52,236 nucleotides of DNA from Deltaproteobacteria bacterium YD0425bin50 (GTDB lineage: Bacteria; Desulfobacterota; Desulfobacteria; Desulfobacterales; YD0425bin50), in contig PDZT01000004.1 in NCBI GenBank assembly GCA_002753105.1, positions 1 through 52,236 of the forward strand, given 5' to 3'. Of the stretch, positions 35,593 through 45,380 are shown one piece after another. A model generated the notes under the pieces. The model had not been told where the DNA came from and searched no databases. It saw nothing but the letters and a program-made list of their open reading frames with translations. The first letter of the stretch is position 1. Every line of letters starts with the position of its first letter. The position numbers and the translations under genes were made by a program.

Positions 35593-37314
35593 ATGCGAGA
35601 CATCAACACTAACCATTTGGATTTTCTGTTTAATCTCTTTATTCTGGTATCTGTTTTATTAATTTACGCCAATACCATTGTTAGCCCTTTTATCTTTGAT
35701 GATTGGGAATATATCGGAGATAATCCGTCGATTTACATGAAAGAGTTTTCTTTTTCTTACATTAAAAATGCGTTCAGCTCTCACCGACCTGTAGCACAGT
35801 TCACGTTTGCGCTCAATTATTATTTCCATCAATATCAGCTTATCGGTTATCATCTCACCAATATGATCATTCATGTACTGGTTGCCATTTGCCTATACTG
35901 GCTAATAAAATCGATTCTTTTTTTTGACCCACTCATGAAGAGTCAACATACTTCATACCGCTCAGTAATTGCTTTTTTTAGTACGGCGTTATGGGCTTTT
36001 CATCCTGTGCAGTTATACTCAGTCACTTATTTGGTTCAGCGCATGAACAGCCTGGCAGCTCTGTTTTATCTGCTATCGATGCTATGTTATATCAAGGCAC
36101 GCAACATATCTGTCACTCATACAAAAATTTCACTATTCATCATCATGTTGTTGTTTTCTATGCTTGCATTAGGCTGCAAGCCGAATGCGATTATACTGCC
36201 ATTGATGATTTTTTGTTATGAATGGTATTTTTACCAAGACCTGAATTTCAAGGCGATGAAAGTTCAATTATGGAGTCTAATTATCATTTTTGCAATTATT
36301 TGTATCATGATTTTTTACATATTATTAGCAGATCAGATTAGCATTTTATTTCTCAAGCATCAGGGAAATTTTTTTCACATATTGTATCAGCGGTCATTGA
36401 CAGAACTGCGTATTTTTATTTTTTATCTCAGTGTACTAATCTATCCTCATCCATCAAGACTCAATTTGGATTATGATTTATTAGAATCCAGCTCTTTATT
36501 TAATCCGCCAAGTACATCTTTTTCATTGATAGCAACCCTGTTTTTCATTTTTTTAATCGTCTATTGGGCTAAAAAGAAAAACTATCTGTCTTTTGCATTA
36601 CTTTGGATGATACTTAATTTACTGATTGAATCCTTGCATCCTGAGTTGGAATTAATGTACCTGCATCGGTTATATATACCCAGTATGTTGTTTTTTTTAG
36701 CAATCGTGTCGTTGATCGTAAACATATCCGCCAATTTTCCATTAAAATTAACTCTGCTTGGAGCGATAGCACTCTATTTCTCCTTTTGCACGCATTGGGC
36801 GAACAACATCTGGAAAGATGAACTGACATTATGGACGGATTGCGTTACCAAGTCGCCTAATAAAGCCAGACCTTATAATAATTTAGCAAATGCACTGTCT
36901 CGCCGTGAAAAACTGAATGAAGCTATATGTCACTATCAAAAAGCTATAGAACTCGATCCAAACCTAGCGCTTTACCATAATAATCTGGCGGTTGCTTATG
37001 GTAAACAAGGCAAAATAGATCAAGCGATGCTTCATTTAAAGGAAACGATTCGTCTTGCTCCCGATTGCGCCCCTGCCTATAACAATATCGGTCTGATTTT
37101 AATGAACCAAGGTAAAGTAAAAGAAGCAATCTGGCATTTCAAAAAAGCCTTATCCATTGACTGGCAATATTCGGATGCTCATAATTCTTTGGGAGTGGCT
37201 TTAGCTGAAGAGGGTAGGGACTCCGAAGCGATTTTTCATTTTCAGACCAGCTTATTGATGAGTCCTCAAAATCCTACTGCTCTTTATAATTTGAAAAAAA
37301 TTAATCAAAAATAG
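35593..37314 (+). CDS. TMTC-like multispanning protein with C-terminal TPRs
   Basis: This 573-aa protein has about ten membrane segments in its first 410 residues and four to five TPRs at about 420-570 (for example YNNLANALSRREKLNEAI, YNNIGLILMNQGKVKEAIWH). The first loop has SPFIFDDWEYIGDNP with an acidic DD pair, as in GT-C glycosyltransferases, and later WAFHPVQLYSVTYLVQR and CKPNAIILPLMIFCYEWYFY. Eukaryotic TMTC proteins with this layout are O-mannosyltransferases; bacterial homologues are mostly uncharacterised. The frame is open from a TTG at 35527, but ATG 35593 fits the first helix better. The GGGAG before it is 14 bases away, so the start is not certain. Confidence 0.8.
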   Translation: MRDINTNHLDFLFNLFILVSVLLIYANTIVSPFIFDDWEYIGDNPSIYMKEFSFSYIKNAFSSHRPVAQFTFALNYYFHQYQLIGYHLTNMIIHVLVAICLYWLIKSILFFDPLMKSQHTSYRSVIAFFSTALWAFHPVQLYSVTYLVQRMNSLAALFYLLSMLCYIKARNISVTHTKISLFIIMLLFSMLALGCKPNAIILPLMIFCYEWYFYQDLNFKAMKVQLWSLIIIFAIICIMIFYILLADQISILFLKHQGNFFHILYQRSLTELRIFIFYLSVLIYPHPSRLNLDYDLLESSSLFNPPSTSFSLIATLFFIFLIVYWAKKKNYLSFALLWMILNLLIESLHPELELMYLHRLYIPSMLFFLAIVSLIVNISANFPLKLTLLGAIALYFSFCTHWANNIWKDELTLWTDCVTKSPNKARPYNNLANALSRREKLNEAICHYQKAIELDPNLALYHNNLAVAYGKQGKIDQAMLHLKETIRLAPDCAPAYNNIGLILMNQGKVKEAIWHFKKALSIDWQYSDAHNSLGVALAEEGRDSEAIFHFQTSLLMSPQNPTALYNLKKINQK

Positions 37315-37323
37315 GGATATCTA

Positions 37324-37337
37324 TTTAATCCGTGATT
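37324..37337. repeat. Partial copy of the palindromic intergenic repeat
   Basis: TTTAATCCGTGAT matches the right arm of the palindrome at 51971-51989. It lies about 12 bases before the MITE-like element, so remnants of both repeat families are adjacent here, as at 19.2 kb. Confidence 0.5.
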
Positions 37338-37349
37338 CTAATTTAAGGA

Positions 37350-37480
37350 GTTGATCATCGTTGCGGCCAGACATTATTCGTTGCCATGACAGAATTGTAG
37401 GGGCGGCGAACCTTGTGTTCGCCCTCCAAAAGGGCGATGACAAGCATCGCCCCTACATTGTGGCCGAAACGAAGATCAAG
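37350..37480 (+). repeat. MITE-like element, copy 1 (about 131 bp, inverted relative to copy 2)
   Basis: Terminal inverted repeats are visible: GTTGATCATCGTTGCGGCCA at the left end and TGGCCGAAACGAAGATCAAG at the right end. Inside are two hairpins, GCGAAC/GTTCGC (37405-37424) and GGGCGATG/CATCGCCC (37432-37452). The segment is GC-rich compared with its surroundings. No reading frame is present. The element lies between the TPR protein and the end of the 1434-aa gene, where its hairpins could also act as a transcription stop. Confidence 0.85.
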
Positions 37481-37487
37481 GCCTAAT

Positions 37488-40400
37488 TTAATTTAACAAA
37501 ACTGTCTTAAAATCATAGTGAATCCAATTTGATGCATCAGCAGCACTCAAACCAGCGGGAGTGATTAACCCAATCCACGAATAATTTCCTGCGGGTATTC
37601 CGGTTGGTAAAATAAAATCAAAAATTGAAAAGCGTTGTTCACCATTCAGTTGAATTCCAGTCTGATATGGTAAAATACTATTAGCGATATTAAATGTGCC
37701 GGGATAGGTAATTGTATGAAAAACCCCATTAGGCAGTAGTATTGCAACATATACATCCACACCTTGATTACCAGTTAACACAACATCAATCGTCATCCGA
37801 TCACCTGCCTGATAGCTTGATTGGTTGACGAATACATGAGAAATAGCAGACGTAGATGTATTCATATACACCAATCCCCAGTTCAATGAATTTACAAGGT
37901 CTTTGGTGGACATATACACAGGCGGGTCATCAAGCCAGACAGGGTCAATAGTGCCTGTCTCATACAATTTAGCTGCTGTATCCAAAAAGCGTTGTTGGCC
38001 TGTATAAGTGTAAGCATAAGCAAACACATCTGCCATAAGCAGTGCCCAGTCATTCGTTTCCAAATACGTTTCGTAGTCTGCGGTAAACCAGATGTTGTCA
38101 ATAGTGGCAATATGTCCAGCATATCGTTGAAGAACATCTTCTGTTGGGCAATCCTGTCCCTGACAATGCTGCCTAAACCATGTCGGGATATCATACGTCA
38201 TATGGTTGATGATAAAATCCGCATACACCTGAAGCGCATTTTTTACGCCAAGATCATCAGTCAATGCGTATTCCTGACAGAAATCCAAATAACGCCCCAT
38301 ACTCCAAAGCACTTGAGCTATTGCAAATCCGCTGATTCGTTCATCTCCACCATCAGGCGGAACATAACTGTCAGGATTATTCAGCCAGCCTTTGGTGGAT
38401 GTATCTGCGGTATATCGAATAATTGTTTGCATATCTTTTAACCATCGATTATCGCCTGTTATCCGATAGCCTTCCATGTAAGCAAAGATAAGATTGGCTC
38501 TTTCCCGATAAAATACCGGATAGGTAAAATTACTGAACTGAGACAAATTTTCCATTGCCTGTAACCCTTCAATAGCAACATCCAAAAATCGCTGTTCTCC
38601 TGTCATTTGATACGCAAGTATTAGATCAGGTACACCAAAAAATAAGTCAACAGACGGGGAATTATAATTCCGGTTTGGATTTGTACAGCCGGGTTCATCA
38701 TGCTGACTGTGTCCAAAATAGGCTCCATGCGACCAATGTTGAATTCCTTCATCTGGAATATGCAGATAATCAATATCCGCCAAATGCCATGCACCCGGAA
38801 TAGCCAAATCCATCCATCGAAGGTCGGCTGAACGGCAGAACTGAGTCAGCATTCCATAAATGTACCAATATTTTAGATTCATTTGACCAGCCTGACGGTC
38901 TCCGAATGCTTCATAATCGATTGGCACATCTCCGTAATCTTGCCATCCGTATAAGTTATATTTCTGGATAGTATCCATCAGTGTGGTATTTCCAAATCCT
39001 GAAAAATCAACATTTGGATCAAAATCCGGGTTTGGTTCGAATGCGACATTGACATAATGTTCATACAAAGACCATTTCGATGGATTCACGACTGGAACTT
39101 TTCCCATAGCGCCGCTGCTTATATACCACGAGGCAGACGCTGTCCCCAAAAGCGGCTTATTGAATGCTTTAGCAATACGATTTGCTTCACTTGCGGTAAT
39201 TTCGCCTGATCCAAAAGAAAGCAATAGGCTATGCGTTTTTTCCTCGCCAACCCGAAAATTATGGTTGAACTGAGTGCCATTGGGGAAAAGGTCAACAGCT
39301 ATCGTTCCATCAGGTTGCGTTTCAATGGCTTTAGGGAAATTTTGCCAAAAATCTTTTACGGCGATTGTTATAGCCGGCTCTGCAGCATGAAAAGCTGACA
39401 TCCAGCCCAGCGCCTGATTGCCACTTTTTGAAACCCCTGAACCCGTGATTTCAAAACCGGGTTTCGTGCAGTAAGACTGAAGCCTCGGTTCTGCAGAAAT
39501 TTCATATCCGGGCCATCCAACCTGACCTAAATAAACGTTCCAGTCATCTGTTCCACTGGAATCCTGATAGAGTTTAACTGTGGAAGCAGGAGCAGAAACA
39601 TCAGTATTTTCCTCAGTTAGAACGCGCAGTGTATTCCCTGTATCTTTGAGTTTAAGCGCTAGTTTTAAACTGCCAATATAAACGCTATTCACTGATCCCT
39701 GAGCGTGGACATTTGTGGGTTGACCTCCTTCATCTTCAAGAACAGGCTGATTGTTTTCCACTGTAAAATCTAACCGCACATCTGATTTTCCTGCATAAAA
39801 ATGCAATCTGGCTGTAAAATCAAGCAAGGCTCTTGATGAACTATCCAAAATACTTCCGACAACCTTAACAATGCTATTCAACTCACCTGAACGTTCAACA
39901 GTTGCAGAGGTAACACGCGGTTTAAAATCAGGATTTCCGCCAGAAACGATATTCAGTTCACCCGCAGGTTCATAATGAATGGCATTTGTGGGGTTCAGAG
40001 ATTGCAGCAAAGAACTTCCATTTAACGTAACCTGATTCAACAAATTAAAATTTCCGGTGGTGTTGAGTTCAAATTGAGCTACGCCTGTATTGACAATAAG
40101 TTTTCCAGAGGTTGATCTGTCGATTTGAAGTGATATCGCAGGTGATGTGCCGGGAGCATTATGGTCTAAGTGAACTGTTTTTACAGCATTTGCAGACAGC
40201 GATGTGAAAAAACCAACCAACACCCATTTGGCAGGTGCAGATGTATCTTTTGGAGAACTTCCCCAGCGGGAAAGGATTTCAAATTGAGCTGGTATTGAGG
40301 CGCCGTTTTCATCAGTTACCCGTAATGATAAAGCGTTTGTAGCATTCCATGAACGCGGCAAAGGAACTCCAAAACTGACATACTCGTTGACCCGTTGAAC

Positions 40401-41792
40401 CCCGGCACGTTCCTGAATAGTTAGCGGTATTGCTTGATCATTCGTAGATGTTGGAGTTGAAGCGGATGGCGTGGTAAAGGTTATATCACTTCCTTCTACT
40501 CTTCCAGCACTATTTTCAGCAACAAGCCTGTAATAATACATAGTTGCTGGAGTCAGTCCTGATAGTTGAGCACTGACTAAAACACTGCTTGTGCCTTGAA
40601 CTATTTTTGTTTCAGTGGAATTGGTATAATTTGTACCTGTTCCATATTGAAAATAATAAGTAGTAGAAGCGCCATTTGGATTGACTGAGCCATTCAGCGT
40701 AGCAGAGTTAGACGTAACTGAAGATGCTGCATCCGTTGTTACGGTTGGCTTGGTAACAGTGGGTACCGTTTCTGAGCCTTTCCATCGATGATAATAATAG
40801 TTTAACAGTGGTATAAATTCTGTCGTAGCCTTTTGCTGGCCTGCTGTTTTTGGATGATCATCCACATAATCCTGTCCTACAAACAAAGGATAAGCTGAAT
40901 AATTACTAGCAACTGTCTGAATGTGTTGAATCTGTCCATTATAAAACCGATGATGATTTCCAGTATCTTTATTTACATCATTTGTATCTGAATTTCCCCC
41001 ATTACTCGTCAATACATTATAATAATCGAATACACCGACATTTTTATACGGATACGAATTTAGCCACTCATTGACTAACCAGTTATTAAACGCACGGGCA
41101 TTTGCAGCCCGATCTGATGCAGGTGTAGAGATATCATTGAGAATATAGGCTTGTTCTGACATGGGCGGTGCAGTAATTAGAATAAACAGCTTATCCTGTC
41201 GGGTTTGAAAATAAGTCAATAGATGCATATAAACTGCTTTGGCATTACTTACTGTCATATCCCATGGAGTTGGAGAGTCTGATGTAGGATCGTTAGGATT
41301 GCCGTAGAGATCAGAATTTGGAAAGCAGGATTTGAACAGAATAACTTCATTTTCACCGCTTGGATCAGATGACCTTTTCCATGAACCAAAACTGTCTCCT
41401 TCACAATTTGTCAAATTCTGGTCATATTCATGATACACTTGATTCATAATGTTGTCGCGGTTTGATCCTGTGAACCATTCCAGCCAGTCTGGAATGTTGG
41501 TAAAACTGCCGACAGGTTCGCCGCGATCAGCCCACATAGGCCCCCAGCAATAATTCGTTGCACTTACATAATAATTATTAGCCATCAACGCTGCTGCTAA
41601 TCCGCCATAGGGATTGTCAGTATTTGGGTCTGCAAGCCAATGCCCGCCAGTAGAATGATGAATAAAAATCAGTTTTACAGTGGAAGAGGGTAGGGGAGGG
41701 GGTTGAGCAGAAACAGTGCTATGCTGCGAAAAAAATACTAAAATTGTAATCAAAAATACTGTTCTTAATGCCAAGTAGTGTATCTGTTTCAT
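37488..41792 (-). CDS. Secreted modular protein: SGNH-like, FN3-like and PcRGLX/YetA-like regions
   Basis: The 1434-aa protein begins with a signal peptide (hydrophobic core VFLITILVFF, cleavage probably after the alanine near residue 29). Residues about 35-345 start with LIFIHHSTGG, an SGNH-like first block, and include ILITAPPMSE. Residues 350-445 form an FN3-like domain (TLNGSVNPNG, GLTPATMYYYRL). From about 450, IPLTIQERAGVQRVNEYVSF begins a region like the PcRGLX/YetA family of exo-rhamnogalacturonan lyases, with a helical toroid in the second half (about 950-1300). A final beta domain (1317-1434) has LNGEQRFSIFDFILPTGIP. It may cleave or bind an external polysaccharide. Activity is not proven, and no anchoring motif is visible. 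Confidence 0.8.
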   Translation of the reverse strand: MKQIHYLALRTVFLITILVFFSQHSTVSAQPPPLPSSTVKLIFIHHSTGGHWLADPNTDNPYGGLAAALMANNYYVSATNYCWGPMWADRGEPVGSFTNIPDWLEWFTGSNRDNIMNQVYHEYDQNLTNCEGDSFGSWKRSSDPSGENEVILFKSCFPNSDLYGNPNDPTSDSPTPWDMTVSNAKAVYMHLLTYFQTRQDKLFILITAPPMSEQAYILNDISTPASDRAANARAFNNWLVNEWLNSYPYKNVGVFDYYNVLTSNGGNSDTNDVNKDTGNHHRFYNGQIQHIQTVASNYSAYPLFVGQDYVDDHPKTAGQQKATTEFIPLLNYYYHRWKGSETVPTVTKPTVTTDAASSVTSNSATLNGSVNPNGASTTYYFQYGTGTNYTNSTETKIVQGTSSVLVSAQLSGLTPATMYYYRLVAENSAGRVEGSDITFTTPSASTPTSTNDQAIPLTIQERAGVQRVNEYVSFGVPLPRSWNATNALSLRVTDENGASIPAQFEILSRWGSSPKDTSAPAKWVLVGFFTSLSANAVKTVHLDHNAPGTSPAISLQIDRSTSGKLIVNTGVAQFELNTTGNFNLLNQVTLNGSSLLQSLNPTNAIHYEPAGELNIVSGGNPDFKPRVTSATVERSGELNSIVKVVGSILDSSSRALLDFTARLHFYAGKSDVRLDFTVENNQPVLEDEGGQPTNVHAQGSVNSVYIGSLKLALKLKDTGNTLRVLTEENTDVSAPASTVKLYQDSSGTDDWNVYLGQVGWPGYEISAEPRLQSYCTKPGFEITGSGVSKSGNQALGWMSAFHAAEPAITIAVKDFWQNFPKAIETQPDGTIAVDLFPNGTQFNHNFRVGEEKTHSLLLSFGSGEITASEANRIAKAFNKPLLGTASASWYISSGAMGKVPVVNPSKWSLYEHYVNVAFEPNPDFDPNVDFSGFGNTTLMDTIQKYNLYGWQDYGDVPIDYEAFGDRQAGQMNLKYWYIYGMLTQFCRSADLRWMDLAIPGAWHLADIDYLHIPDEGIQHWSHGAYFGHSQHDEPGCTNPNRNYNSPSVDLFFGVPDLILAYQMTGEQRFLDVAIEGLQAMENLSQFSNFTYPVFYRERANLIFAYMEGYRITGDNRWLKDMQTIIRYTADTSTKGWLNNPDSYVPPDGGDERISGFAIAQVLWSMGRYLDFCQEYALTDDLGVKNALQVYADFIINHMTYDIPTWFRQHCQGQDCPTEDVLQRYAGHIATIDNIWFTADYETYLETNDWALLMADVFAYAYTYTGQQRFLDTAAKLYETGTIDPVWLDDPPVYMSTKDLVNSLNWGLVYMNTSTSAISHVFVNQSSYQAGDRMTIDVVLTGNQGVDVYVAILLPNGVFHTITYPGTFNIANSILPYQTGIQLNGEQRFSIFDFILPTGIPAGNYSWIGLITPAGLSAADASNWIHYDFKTVLLN

Positions 41793-41847
41793 TTTTTTTC
41801 CTTTCTTTCAGGAGATGACGCCTTTTTGGATTTCAAGGCGAAGTTGA

Positions 41848-42522
41848 TTACTTGTTGTCCACCTTTTTTCGGAGTTCTTCCAATTCATTTTCAACGTCTG
41901 TTTCAACTTCTAAGGCATCAAATTCTCTTTCAAGTTCAGACCGATCTTCGTCAAGTTCTTTGATAGCTTCGGCCCGCGCTTCCATTGACCGTACTTTATC
42001 TTCCATACGCTCAAATTTATCATGTGCTTTAATACCTTTTTCAAAATAAGTGGTTGTGGTTCCCATGTATTGTTTGGCTTCGGCTACACGTTGTCTTGCT
42101 ACTAATGTACTGCGTTTTCGCTTGGCTTCCTCAAGTTTGTTTTCCAAAAGCCGTAACTGGGATTTTAAACTTTCCGTATGTGTTTTCGCAGATTCCCATG
42201 CTTTTTCTAAATCCTGCGTAATCCGTTCATGTTCTTTTTTGCGGATCAGGGCTTTACGTGCCAAGTCTTCTTTATTTGCTTTGATTGCATTTTCTGCCTT
42301 ATTACGCCATTCTGACACTTGTTCCTGATGGTGTTTCAATTCTAGTGCCAATTCTTTTTCACTTGTAATTGCATTCAATACCCCATCTCTTGCGCGTCCA
42401 ATATTTTCTTCCATTTCAGCAATGATGTGCTTAATCATGCGCTCAGGGTCTTCAACCCGATCTATCATATCACTAATATTTGCTGAAATAATATCTGTAA
42501 TGCGTAGAAAAAAATTGGCCAT
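41848..42522 (-). CDS. pspA: PspA/IM30 family membrane-stress protein
   Basis: This 224-aa protein is almost entirely coiled coil, with the N-terminal amphipathic FFLRITDIISANISDMIDRV and PERMIKHIIAEMEENIGRAR typical of PspA/Vipp1, which coat and protect damaged inner membrane. A strong AAGGAGG lies just before the ATG. There is no pspF or pspBC nearby. It lies between a lipid glycosyltransferase and a large secreted protein on the same strand, a setting that fits envelope stress. Confidence 0.92.
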   Translation of the reverse strand: MANFFLRITDIISANISDMIDRVEDPERMIKHIIAEMEENIGRARDGVLNAITSEKELALELKHHQEQVSEWRNKAENAIKANKEDLARKALIRKKEHERITQDLEKAWESAKTHTESLKSQLRLLENKLEEAKRKRSTLVARQRVAEAKQYMGTTTTYFEKGIKAHDKFERMEDKVRSMEARAEAIKELDEDRSELEREFDALEVETDVENELEELRKKVDNK

Positions 42523-42552
42523 AACTGCCTCCTTATTGTTATCTTTTTTTGT

Positions 42553-44199
42553 TTATGGGCTTGTTTGGGTTGTGTTATATTCCAGCCAGTAAAAATGTTT
42601 TTTTCCCATGTAAAAATCATGTACTGTTCCAAAAGAAGAAAATGAACTTGAGAGTTTCTCCCAATGTTCCTTTGGAAAGACGGCAATACCTTTTTGATTT
42701 TTTTCGATTTCCCGTCGCATTGTATCCGGGTCTTCAATACGTTTTCCCTGACGATCTGAATATAATGCGAGAATTTCGCCATTGATCTGATAGAGTAGAA
42801 GCGGATGATTTTTAGGAATTTTTTCTTGTGCAACCGATGCTAGCGCCACAGGTGTTTTATATATATTAAATGCTGGAAAAATCACCATGCCTATATAGAT
42901 TTCAATGATAAACAGAATTCCAATTAATGTGCCAAACCAACTCTCGCTAATCCCTTGTTTTTTTTCTAATCGAATAAGAATGATGGTTCCGATACCTAAA
43001 ACAAGACTGAGCGGTAAGAGCAAAAAAATCGGAATATCAATCAATTGTTTTTTATGAAGCATCGGTGCAATGGGGCCAGCAATGATTCCAGCGATAGTCA
43101 TAAGTATAAGCACAAGATATAATGGAATTGTACTATATTTAATATATTCCACATGTACAGATTTCCATTTAGGTATGGATGCTGCAAGAATCAGACTAAG
43201 CGCAGGATATACAGATAAAATATATAAATTTCGTTTGCTTCCAATCAGGCTAAAAAAACAGAGAACAAAGCCAATCCAAGCGAGCAATGAACGAAAGCTT
43301 AATGCCGAGGACTTTTCTTCTAAAAGAATGATAATTGCCAATGGCGTTAGACATGTCCAAGGTAAAAAATCAATGAAGAGATAGGGCAGGTAATAATAAA
43401 CAGGTTGACTATGGCCTCCGAATTCTCCGGTAACTCTGCCAATATTCTGGGCAAATAGAAGCTCCTGAAAGAAATCAACAGGTGCATGGTTGAGCTTTGC
43501 TAAGATTAGCCAGAGAGCTGGAAAAAGAAATGCAATACAGACTCCTACACATAGTCGGCTATAGCGGATACGTCTAAGGGTTTTTGAAAAACCATTAATG
43601 CAAAGGTATATGCCAAGAGGGATAGCTAAACCCACAGGGCCTTTTGCCAATATCGCCAGTCCCATGAAGACAAATGCAAGTATAACCATTGTATAGCGCG
43701 AGGTATATTCAGATTCAAGCAAGCAATATAACGCAACCAGTTCTAAACCAAGCAGGAGCATGTCGATTTGTCCCATACCGCCTTTTTGCCAAAATAATGA
43801 AGAGGTTGACACAATTAAACATGCCCACCATCCGGTTTTATGATCAAACCACATGCTTGCAAAACGTGCGATCACCCATAACGATAGTAAAATGCCAATG
43901 AAAGACGGCAGCCGTCCCGATATGCCATTCAATTTTCCACCGGTAAACACTGAGGATAGCTGAATCATCCAAAACATTAACGGCGGTTTATGGGTATAAA
44001 ACTCTCCGTTTCGCTGAGGAATAAACCAGTTGCCTGTTTCTTTCATTTCCTTTGCTACATAAGTATAGCGGGCTTCGTCAGGCTCCCATAAATCACGACG
44101 GGCATATTGACCGCCCCATAACATACAGGAAAAGAGTAGAATGACTAAAAATGGAACAGGTTTATTGAAATTAAGCCAGTTTTGAATTAAATTGTTCAT
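42553..44199 (-). CDS. ArnT-like/GT39-83 membrane glycosyltransferase
   Basis: This 548-aa GT-C enzyme has about 12 membrane helices and uses polyprenyl-phosphate sugars. The first periplasmic loop has DLWEPDEARYTYVAKEM with the catalytic acidic DE pair and then FYTHKPPLMFWMIQL, both hallmarks of ArnT. The C-terminal 120 residues form a soluble periplasmic domain. The start overlaps the LAB_N gene by ATGA. With the DPM1-like GT2 upstream it forms a complete donor-making and transferring unit, probably for lipid A or another envelope lipid or glycan. Confidence 0.9.
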   Translation of the reverse strand: MNNLIQNWLNFNKPVPFLVILLFSCMLWGGQYARRDLWEPDEARYTYVAKEMKETGNWFIPQRNGEFYTHKPPLMFWMIQLSSVFTGGKLNGISGRLPSFIGILLSLWVIARFASMWFDHKTGWWACLIVSTSSLFWQKGGMGQIDMLLLGLELVALYCLLESEYTSRYTMVILAFVFMGLAILAKGPVGLAIPLGIYLCINGFSKTLRRIRYSRLCVGVCIAFLFPALWLILAKLNHAPVDFFQELLFAQNIGRVTGEFGGHSQPVYYYLPYLFIDFLPWTCLTPLAIIILLEEKSSALSFRSLLAWIGFVLCFFSLIGSKRNLYILSVYPALSLILAASIPKWKSVHVEYIKYSTIPLYLVLILMTIAGIIAGPIAPMLHKKQLIDIPIFLLLPLSLVLGIGTIILIRLEKKQGISESWFGTLIGILFIIEIYIGMVIFPAFNIYKTPVALASVAQEKIPKNHPLLLYQINGEILALYSDRQGKRIEDPDTMRREIEKNQKGIAVFPKEHWEKLSSSFSSFGTVHDFYMGKKHFYWLEYNTTQTSP

Positions 44200-44498
44200 G
44201 ATTTTTTCCTAAGTACCAGAACAACATTTCGACTATAAGTAACAAGACCAACGACTTGTCCAACAATGAATACTGGATCATGTCGTTGTATAGCATAGAG
44301 CAACACGAGAAATCCACCAATTAAACTAATAACCCAAAAAGAAAACGGAACATAACTTTCTTGGCGTTTTTCAGAACAAAACCATTGAACAATCCATCGG
44401 ACAAAAAATAAGGTTTGTCCAACAAAACCAATGATTACCCATTTTGAACCGAGTATTTTTAAAAACTCATTCATCCAACCATGTAAAATTGTTTCCAT
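44196..44498 (-). CDS. Lipid A biosynthesis N-terminal (LAB_N) domain membrane protein
   Basis: The 100-aa protein has three hydrophobic segments. It contains GFVGQTLFFVRWIVQWFCSE and VPFSFWVISLIGGFLVLLYA, the hallmark of the LAB_N domain that is fused to LpxB in some bacteria and free-standing in others. Free LAB_N proteins are often encoded between a DPM1-like GT2 and a GT39/83 enzyme, as here, and may flip or hand over the lipid-linked sugar. The start at 44498 is chosen because CGGAGA lies at the right distance; the frame is open from 44525. Confidence 0.87.
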   Translation of the reverse strand: METILHGWMNEFLKILGSKWVIIGFVGQTLFFVRWIVQWFCSEKRQESYVPFSFWVISLIGGFLVLLYAIQRHDPVFIVGQVVGLVTYSRNVVLVLRKKS

Positions 44499-44572
44499 TG
44501 ATATCTCCGTCTTTGTCTGAATCAAAGATCAATGCCTGCGTGTCATCTGTATAAATTGCTTAATCCTTGATT

Positions 44573-45298
44573 TTAAACTGTTTTTTTGATGCGATAGGTG
44601 AGCATGCGTTTTTTCATCCATCGAACTGCCAATAAATCCAAAAAAGATTTAAACACGCGATTCCATACTCCGTACTTGGATGTTCCGCGGTGTCTTGGAT
44701 AATGGCTTACCGGGACCTGAACCACATCATAGCCTTCCATGCGGATCAACGTCGGTAAAAAGCGATGCATGCCTTCAAAGAGTTTAATATGGTTAAATGC
44801 TTCTTTTCTAAAGAGTTTAAGACTGCATCCAGTATCCCGGATGTTATCATTCGAGAGTTTGTTTCGGATTGTGTTGGCAATACTTGAGGAAATACGCCGT
44901 AACCATGAATCCTGTCTTTTTTCTCGATATCCCGCTACACAGCCGATGCCTTCTTTTCTGTGAGTGATCAATAGAGAGATATCGTCAGGGTTATTTTGTA
45001 AATCACCATCCATTGTAACAATCCACTCTCCAGCAGCCGAACGGATGCCACAGTCAAACGCAGCGGTTTGGCCATAATTTTTATCAAAATGGATGACCCG
45101 AAATCTGTTCCGGGTTGTTACTAAATCATTTAAAATTTCGGTAGATCCATCAATTGAGCCATCGTTGACAAAAATGACTTCCCAAAATTCAGGATTGATT
45201 TTTTCTATAGCTGACTCAAGTTTATTGGATAACAAAACGATATTTTCTGCTTCATTGAATATGGGTATGACAATAGTTAAACGAAGGGGGGTATCCAT
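44573..45298 (-). CDS. DPM1/ArnC-like GT2 polyprenyl-phosphate glycosyltransferase
   Basis: This 241-aa GT-A enzyme has TIVIPIFNEAENIVLL, VIFVNDGSIDGSTEIL, WIVTMDGDLQNNPDDI (DxD metal site) and YPRHRGTSKYGVWNRVFKSF (the conserved RxGxSKY block). It lacks the C-terminal transmembrane helices of ArnC/GtrB and is therefore closer in size to DPM1. It makes an undecaprenyl-phosphate sugar for the ArnT-like enzyme downstream. MITE copy 2 lies just upstream. Confidence 0.9.
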   Translation of the reverse strand: MDTPLRLTIVIPIFNEAENIVLLSNKLESAIEKINPEFWEVIFVNDGSIDGSTEILNDLVTTRNRFRVIHFDKNYGQTAAFDCGIRSAAGEWIVTMDGDLQNNPDDISLLITHRKEGIGCVAGYREKRQDSWLRRISSSIANTIRNKLSNDNIRDTGCSLKLFRKEAFNHIKLFEGMHRFLPTLIRMEGYDVVQVPVSHYPRHRGTSKYGVWNRVFKSFLDLLAVRWMKKRMLTYRIKKTV

Positions 45299-45380
45299 AA
45301 AAAATGCGCTTTCTGTAATTTAGAATTGTGATTGTTTCGTATGAACGAAAAATAATAATTGTCTGTTTTGATAATGAGGC

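Noticed and set aside
37405..37452. Simple rho-independent terminator
   Set aside because: The hairpins belong to a longer element with terminal repeats found again at 45.4 kb, and no T-run follows; a terminator effect is possible but secondary.
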